From: Alphaproteobacteria bacterium
Lineage (GTDB): Bacteria; Pseudomonadota; Alphaproteobacteria; Rickettsiales; UBA6187
Reading direction: 5' to 3'
DNA length: 8,464 bases
Assembly: GCA_024280585.1 (NCBI GenBank)
Contig: JAJRPW010000131.1
Span: 1 to 8,464 of the forward strand
Shown: piece by piece, positions 4,773-8,464 of the stretch
Layout of the letters: each line of letters begins with the position of its first letter
Numbering within the stretch: position 1 is the first letter of the stretch
The notes under the pieces: generated by a model
The model's input: only the letters and a program-made list of their open reading frames with translations
Told to the model about the DNA's origin: nothing
The model's database searches: none
Translations under genes and position numbers: made by a program

Positions 4773-6569
4773 TTAATATACCCGTTTTTTCAACGGAAAT
4801 ACCTTCACTTCGTCATTTAACGTATTCATATGCACCGGTCTATACTCAATTTTCACCTCCCCTTTATCATCAACCCAGGCCAAAGAATGCTTATGCCAAG
4901 TTTTATCATCTCGATCAGGGAAGTCCTCACGCGCATGAGCACCGCGGCTTTCCTGCCTATTCAACGCACATTCCATCGTTACAACTGCTTGCCTACGCAA
5001 ATTATCCAGCTCCAACGCCTCAACCAAATCACTATTCCAAACCAAGCCGCGATCCGAAATCCCGATATCCTTATATGATTTATAATTTGCAGTAATTTTT
5101 TTAGAACCCTGTTTCAAAGTATCTTCAGTCCTGAAAACCAGCGCATTTGTCTGCATTATAGACTGCATCTCATCTCTGATTTGTGCGGTAGATTTTGAAC
5201 CTTTCGAATATCTAACCTTATCAAGCCGCGCAATCGCATTATCACCAGCATCCTCCGGCAAACTTTTATGAGCCGCGCCAGCAATCACAATCTCACTCGC
5301 GCGAATCGCCGCCGCCCGGCCAAACACAACCAGATCAAGTAATGAATTTGAGCCTAGACGGTTTGCCCCATGCACAGAAACACAGGCCGCCTCACCAATC
5401 GCCATCAATCCCGGCACCACAGTCTCAGGATTTTTTCCCTTTAAAGTCAGCACTTCACCGTGATAATTGGTTGGAATTCCACCCATATTATAATGTACGG
5501 TAGGCAGAACAGGAATCGGCTCCTTAACCACATCCACACCGGCAAAAATCCTAGCACTTTCAGCAATTCCCGGCAGTCTTTTATTAATCACTTCCGCGTC
5601 AAGATGATCCAAATGCAGGAAAATATGATCCTTATTCTCACCAACGCCGCGCCCCTCACGAATTTCTATAGTCATCGCCCGACTCACCACATCACGTGAC
5701 GCCAAATCCTTTGCCGACGGGGCATAACGCTCCATAAAACGCTCACCCTCCGAGTTGACCAGATACCCGCCTTCACCACGCACACCTTCCGTAATCAAAC
5801 AGCCCGCACCATATATTCCTGTCGGATGAAACTGTACAAACTCCATATCCTGCAACGGCAAACCTGCCCTTGCAACCATTCCACCGCCATCACCTGTGCA
5901 TGTATGAGCCGATGTGCAAGAAAAATATGTCCGCCCATAACCCCCCGTTGCCAAAACAACTTCATGCGCACGAAAACGATGAATTTTCCCATCATCCAGG
6001 TTAAGCGTCATAATACCACGGCAAATACCCTCATCATCCATAATCAAATCAAGAGCGAAATATTCAATAAAAAACTTGGCTTTATGCTTTAAAGCCTGAG
6101 TATATAATGTATGCAAGATCGCATGACCCGTCCTGTCCGCCGCCGCGCAAGTCCTATAAGCCGGCGCGCCCTCGCCATAATGCGTAGTCATCCCGCCAAA
6201 TGGACGCTGGTAAATCTTCCCCTCTTTTGTCCGCGAAAATGGAACACCATAATTTTCCAGCTCCAAAATTGCCGCCGGAGCTTCCTGGCACATATACTGA
6301 ATTGCATCCTGATCACCCAACCAATCCGAGCCTTTTACCGTATCATACATATGAAAACGCCAGTCATCCTCACCCATATTACCAAGTGCAGCACTAATCC
6401 CGCCTTGCGCCGCCACAGTATGGCTCCTTGTTGGAAATACCTTGGAAATACAAGCAGTTGACAGACCTTTTTCAGCCATACCCAAAGTCGCGCGCAAACC
6501 CGCACCACCTGCACCAACCACAACCACATCATATTCATGATCTACAATTTCATAGGCCTTTTTTGGCAT
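4773..6569 (-). CDS. sdhA: succinate dehydrogenase flavoprotein subunit (SdhA)
   Basis: SdhA oxidises succinate to fumarate on a covalently bound FAD, linking the TCA cycle to the respiratory chain on the cytoplasmic face of the inner membrane. The 598-residue product is full length. It has the FAD Rossmann motif GAGGAG (19-24), the covalent flavin site His50 in TRSHTVAAQGG, the active-site stretch QFHPTG (His248), Thr260-Glu261 in CLITEGVRGEGG, the catalytic Arg292 in SRDVV, His359 in PTVHYNMGG and Arg404 in GANRLGSNSLLD. These match E. coli SdhA His242, Thr254-Glu255, Arg286, His354 and Arg399 at near-constant offset. It is sdhA rather than frdA because it lies in the order sdhC-sdhD-sdhA-sdhB. 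The start at 6569 puts the Rossmann fold at the expected place; AAGG upstream is rather distant. Flavinylation presumably depends on the nearby sdhE. Confidence 0.98.
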   Translation of the reverse strand: MPKKAYEIVDHEYDVVVVGAGGAGLRATLGMAEKGLSTACISKVFPTRSHTVAAQGGISAALGNMGEDDWRFHMYDTVKGSDWLGDQDAIQYMCQEAPAAILELENYGVPFSRTKEGKIYQRPFGGMTTHYGEGAPAYRTCAAADRTGHAILHTLYTQALKHKAKFFIEYFALDLIMDDEGICRGIMTLNLDDGKIHRFRAHEVVLATGGYGRTYFSCTSAHTCTGDGGGMVARAGLPLQDMEFVQFHPTGIYGAGCLITEGVRGEGGYLVNSEGERFMERYAPSAKDLASRDVVSRAMTIEIREGRGVGENKDHIFLHLDHLDAEVINKRLPGIAESARIFAGVDVVKEPIPVLPTVHYNMGGIPTNYHGEVLTLKGKNPETVVPGLMAIGEAACVSVHGANRLGSNSLLDLVVFGRAAAIRASEIVIAGAAHKSLPEDAGDNAIARLDKVRYSKGSKSTAQIRDEMQSIMQTNALVFRTEDTLKQGSKKITANYKSYKDIGISDRGLVWNSDLVEALELDNLRRQAVVTMECALNRQESRGAHAREDFPDRDDKTWHKHSLAWVDDKGEVKIEYRPVHMNTLNDEVKVFPLKKRVY

Positions 6570-6595
6570 AATATATTCTAACCTTTTTTATTTAT

Positions 6596-7168
6596 CTATT
6601 TCGTATGTTTTTTCTGGTCATCCCAGTGATGACGGTAACTTTTTTTGCCATCAAACTCGCCCCATTTACCATATTTTTTAGCTTTAAGTTCCCACTTTTT
6701 CTTCTTTATTTCCAAGCATTTTTCTGCATTGTAAGATGCCACACCTTCTATACAATATGTATGAATTTGTTTCATAAATTTGGCCTTGTGATAACTGCCC
6801 AAATGCACAGATAAAACCGCCAAAAACAAAGCGATACCAGTGATAATACTAATAAATTTTGTTAAAATAATCAGAACCGGACGCGCGCAGCTACACGTAA
6901 TATAATCCTCAATAATCACCTGAATTCCGAGACAGCCATGATATAACGACGTACCGATAAACAATATCATCAACACAGCATTATACGGACTAACCAACTC
7001 GTCTATAATAGATGAGCCGCCACTTGCTGCCCTAATCACACTCAAAACAAACCAAATAACCAGAAAAATCAGCGCAACAGCCGTCACGCGTTGCATCCAC
7101 CAATGATGCACACCAGCCTTCGCAGACCCTAAACCCCTAGCTTTTCCTAACGGACTACGTAAACTCAT
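6596..7168 (-). CDS. sdhD: succinate dehydrogenase membrane anchor subunit (SdhD) with long lysine-rich C-terminal tail
   Basis: SdhD is one of the two membrane anchors of complex II and shares the heme b and the ubiquinone site with SdhC. The core is canonical: HHWWMQRVTAVAL (21-33), TM1 about 27-47, TM2 about 62-86 with His77 in LYHGCLGIQ as predicted heme ligand, and Asp88-Tyr89, spaced 11 and 12 residues on like E. coli His71/Asp82/Tyr83, as quinone-site residues; TM3 is about 97-122. Anchors of this family are usually about 115-130 residues. This one is 190, with a hydrophilic tail from about 127 containing 17 lysines, five histidines and two cysteines (139, 151). In the usual topology this tail would face the periplasm. 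The start abuts the sdhC stop (TAAATG), with a G-rich SD (AGGGTGGG) inside the end of sdhC; sdhA follows after 26 nt. Confidence 0.93.
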   Translation of the reverse strand: MSLRSPLGKARGLGSAKAGVHHWWMQRVTAVALIFLVIWFVLSVIRAASGGSSIIDELVSPYNAVLMILFIGTSLYHGCLGIQVIIEDYITCSCARPVLIILTKFISIITGIALFLAVLSVHLGSYHKAKFMKQIHTYCIEGVASYNAEKCLEIKKKKWELKAKKYGKWGEFDGKKSYRHHWDDQKKHTK

Positions 7169-7567
7169 TTACCCACCCTGACAAATTGAATACCAACTAC
7201 CCGCCGTAAGCAGAATAGTCCCGAAAATAACGGCAACCCCGCTTTTATTCACAGTTTTTATCTCAAACCCCTTACCCATATCCCAAAATAAGTGACGCAC
7301 GCCATTTAAAAGATGGTAATAAAGAGCAGCACTCCACAAAAACAGGAAAACCTTGCCAACGGGAGTAAATAACAAACCGGTTATGCAAGAAGAACAGCCA
7401 TAAACACTAAGAATAATCCACCAGGAAAGCACCAAGGCCCCAACGAACAAAGCGAACCCAGTCGCGCGATGAGTTATAGAAAGCACAGAGGTAATCTGCG
7501 GCTTATAAATCGAAAGATGAGGCGATAACGGCCTGTTCACAACGGTTTTTTGATCTTTTTTCGGCAT
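7169..7567 (-). CDS. sdhC: succinate dehydrogenase cytochrome b556 subunit (SdhC)
   Basis: SdhC is the cytochrome b anchor of complex II. The 132-residue product carries both family signatures: RPLSPHLSIYKPQITSVLSI followed by THRATG (12-37), and HLLNGVRHLFWDMGKG (85-100). His85 is the predicted heme b ligand; Ser30 and Arg34 correspond to the E. coli quinone-site residues Ser27 and Arg31. Three helices are expected at about 32-55, 70-95 and 109-128. Unusual is a CxxC (Cys58-Ser-Ser-Cys61) in the loop between TM1 and TM2, predicted periplasmic, with a third cysteine (129) near the same side. The ATG at 7567 has no strong Shine-Dalgarno. It is the first gene of sdhCDAB and its stop is immediately followed by the sdhD ATG, so translation is probably coupled. 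Confidence 0.97.
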   Translation of the reverse strand: MPKKDQKTVVNRPLSPHLSIYKPQITSVLSITHRATGFALFVGALVLSWWIILSVYGCSSCITGLLFTPVGKVFLFLWSAALYYHLLNGVRHLFWDMGKGFEIKTVNKSGVAVIFGTILLTAGSWYSICQGG

Positions 7568-7611
7568 ATTCTATACTTTAGATAATTTAAACCACTCACT
7601 CTGCTCGCCAA

Positions 7612-7639
7612 AATATAGCACCATTTTTTACAAGATCAA
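7612..7639 (-). promoter_or_regulatory. candidate sigma70-type promoter for sdhCDAB
   Basis: Read on the minus strand, TTGATC (7639-7634) and TATATT (7617-7612) are spaced 16 nt apart; the -10 matches five of six and the -35 four of six consensus bases. The predicted start is near 7605, giving a leader of about 38 nt before sdhC. It lies in the 101-nt gap after the RTX gene, in which I see no clear terminator or other regulatory element. Confidence 0.42.
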
Positions 7640-7668
7640 CAAGTTTAGATAATATTTTTGAGCAGAAC

Positions 7669-8464
7669 CTAATCAATATTAATCAAATATTCCGCGATTT
7701 GATCCACTCCAATAATCGTTACACTACCGTGATCACCAAGCCCTATATATGCATTGCCGTTGGAATATTCTATATTATCCATAAATTCCCGTATGTTATC
7801 AAAGCCCATCCCTTGAAAAACTAGATAATCCAAACCTGCAAAATCCGTGATTATATCATCGCCAACATCGCCCTTAAAGACAAACGTATCGTAACCATCA
7901 CCACCAGCCAGGATATCATCGCCCTCCCCGCCTCTAATAAAGTCATTTCCCGCACCACCATTGATTATATCGTTGCCATCACCGCCATAAATGTGGTCAT
8001 TGCCGTCACCCGCATCTACCACATCATTGCCATCACCGGCACGAATCACATCATTTCCGCTACCTGCATTGATTGTGTCATCTCCGCCTCTACTAAAAAT
8101 GTAATCATTTCCACCCATAGCCTCCACGAGATTATCCCGCTCATCACCACGCAAAATATCATTGCCGTTTGCCCCGGTAACATTACCATTCGCATCACCA
8201 CCAAATGTTATAACCCTGATATCAGTCGGCGGCGGTGGCGGCGGTGCTTCGCTAATAGTCACAGTAACTTCAGCACTATCGAACCCGCCATTTCCGTCAT
8301 CCATTCGATAAATGAAACTATCATCACCAAAAAACCCTGCATCTGGCGTATATGTAAGTGTATTATCAGAATTAATCGTCACAGAGCCATTACTTGCCGG
8401 AACATCTATACCGTCAATTGTCAGAATATCAGCAATATCCACATCGCTATCATTGGCCAGAACG
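7669..8464 (-). CDS. RTX-type calcium-binding secreted protein, C-terminal part (N-terminus beyond the window)
   Basis: The frame is open to the right edge, so these 264 residues are the C-terminal end of a larger protein; the GTG at 8442 is internal, as family-like sequence (VLANDSDVD) continues upstream of it. Numbered from the edge: residues 1-70 form the end of a bacterial cadherin/Ig-like repeat (SVTINSDNTLTYTPDAGFFG, then DSFIYRMDDGNGG and AEVTVTI). A six-proline linker follows (74-79), then an RTX block: nine consecutive nine-residue repeats of the GGxGxDxhx type at 116-196, which bind calcium in a beta-roll. The last 68 residues (GDDIITDFAGLDYLVF to the end) look like the C-terminal capping and type I secretion region of such proteins. 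It is probably exported by a type I system and acts outside the cell or on its surface; no catalytic domain is visible and no secretion genes are in the window. It is on the same strand as sdhCDAB, 101 nt upstream. Confidence 0.88.
   Translation of the reverse strand, partial: VLANDSDVDIADILTIDGIDVPASNGSVTINSDNTLTYTPDAGFFGDDSFIYRMDDGNGGFDSAEVTVTISEAPPPPPPTDIRVITFGGDANGNVTGANGNDILRGDERDNLVEAMGGNDYIFSRGGDDTINAGSGNDVIRAGDGNDVVDAGDGNDHIYGGDGNDIINGGAGNDFIRGGEGDDILAGGDGYDTFVFKGDVGDDIITDFAGLDYLVFQGMGFDNIREFMDNIEYSNGNAYIGLGDHGSVTIIGVDQIAEYLINID
7876..8118 (-). repeat. 27-bp periodic coding repeats (nine RTX nonapeptides)
   Basis: Nine tandem units of 27 bp each encode nonapeptides such as GDGNDVVDA and GAGNDFIRG. 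The periodicity at DNA level comes from the protein repeat. Each unit pair is expected to bind one calcium ion in a parallel beta-roll. Confidence 0.85.

Noticed and set aside
4830..6461. Several open frames of 65-116 codons on the plus strand opposite sdhA.
   Set aside because: They are antisense shadows of a long conserved gene, with no recognisable protein features.
7385..7396. CxxC in SdhC as a c-type heme site.
   Set aside because: It lacks the histidine needed for CxxCH (the next residue is Ile), so covalent heme attachment is not supported.
7876..8118. Regular 27-bp repeats that could be mistaken for a CRISPR array or minisatellite.
   Set aside because: The units are tandem without spacers, stay in frame and encode RTX nonapeptides.
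8440..8442. GTG at 8442 as the start of a complete 257-residue RTX protein.
   Set aside because: The frame stays open to the window edge and the upstream residues continue the cadherin/Ig-like repeat, so the gene is truncated by the window.

Overview
This 8.4 kb window comes from a moderately AT-rich bacterial chromosome. The protein sequences point to an alphaproteobacterium: SdhA, SdhB, SdhC, NuoA and NuoB all have alphaproteobacterial (mitochondrial-type) signatures, the sdh order is C-D-A-B, and an SdhE-family flavinylation factor lies close by. I cannot name a genus. Most of the window is core respiratory metabolism with a few small uncharacterised envelope proteins between. I see no tRNA, rRNA, insertion sequence, CRISPR array or phage gene, and no gene-free stretch longer than about 150 bp.

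Left part (1-968): the start of a complex I operon on the minus strand. nuoA (TTG start) is followed after 3 nt by nuoB, which runs off the window edge before its last cluster-binding cysteine. Facing away from nuoA is sdhE (969-1229, plus), which has a good sigma70-type promoter placed so that the transcript would begin at or within about 2 nt of the ATG.

Middle part (1230-3951): a DMT/EamA transporter with an extended -10 promoter (plus); a small cysteine-rich lipoprotein of unknown function whose stop overlaps the transporter's stop (minus); then a DoxX-like membrane protein whose end overlaps xseB, the exonuclease VII small subunit (both plus). Next is a small membrane-anchored protein of unknown function (plus) with a near-consensus promoter and an inverted repeat just after the predicted transcription start.

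Right part (3954-7567, minus): the complete sdhCDAB operon for succinate dehydrogenase (complex II). Cluster, flavin, heme and quinone residues are all in place. sdhB ends 2 nt from the converging small gene. SdhD has an unusual lysine-rich C-terminal tail of about 64 residues, and SdhC has a CxxC in the loop predicted to face the periplasm. Upstream of sdhC on the same strand (7669-8464) is the C-terminal part of an RTX-type calcium-binding secreted protein that enters from beyond the window.

Together, complex I (nuo), complex II (sdhCDAB) and the complex II flavinylation factor (sdhE) lie within about 7.5 kb and feed electrons into the same quinone pool. No obviously novel multi-gene system is visible. 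The points most worth a second look are the possibly leaderless sdhE transcript, the SdhD tail with the periplasm-side cysteines of SdhC/SdhD, and the promoter-linked inverted repeats.
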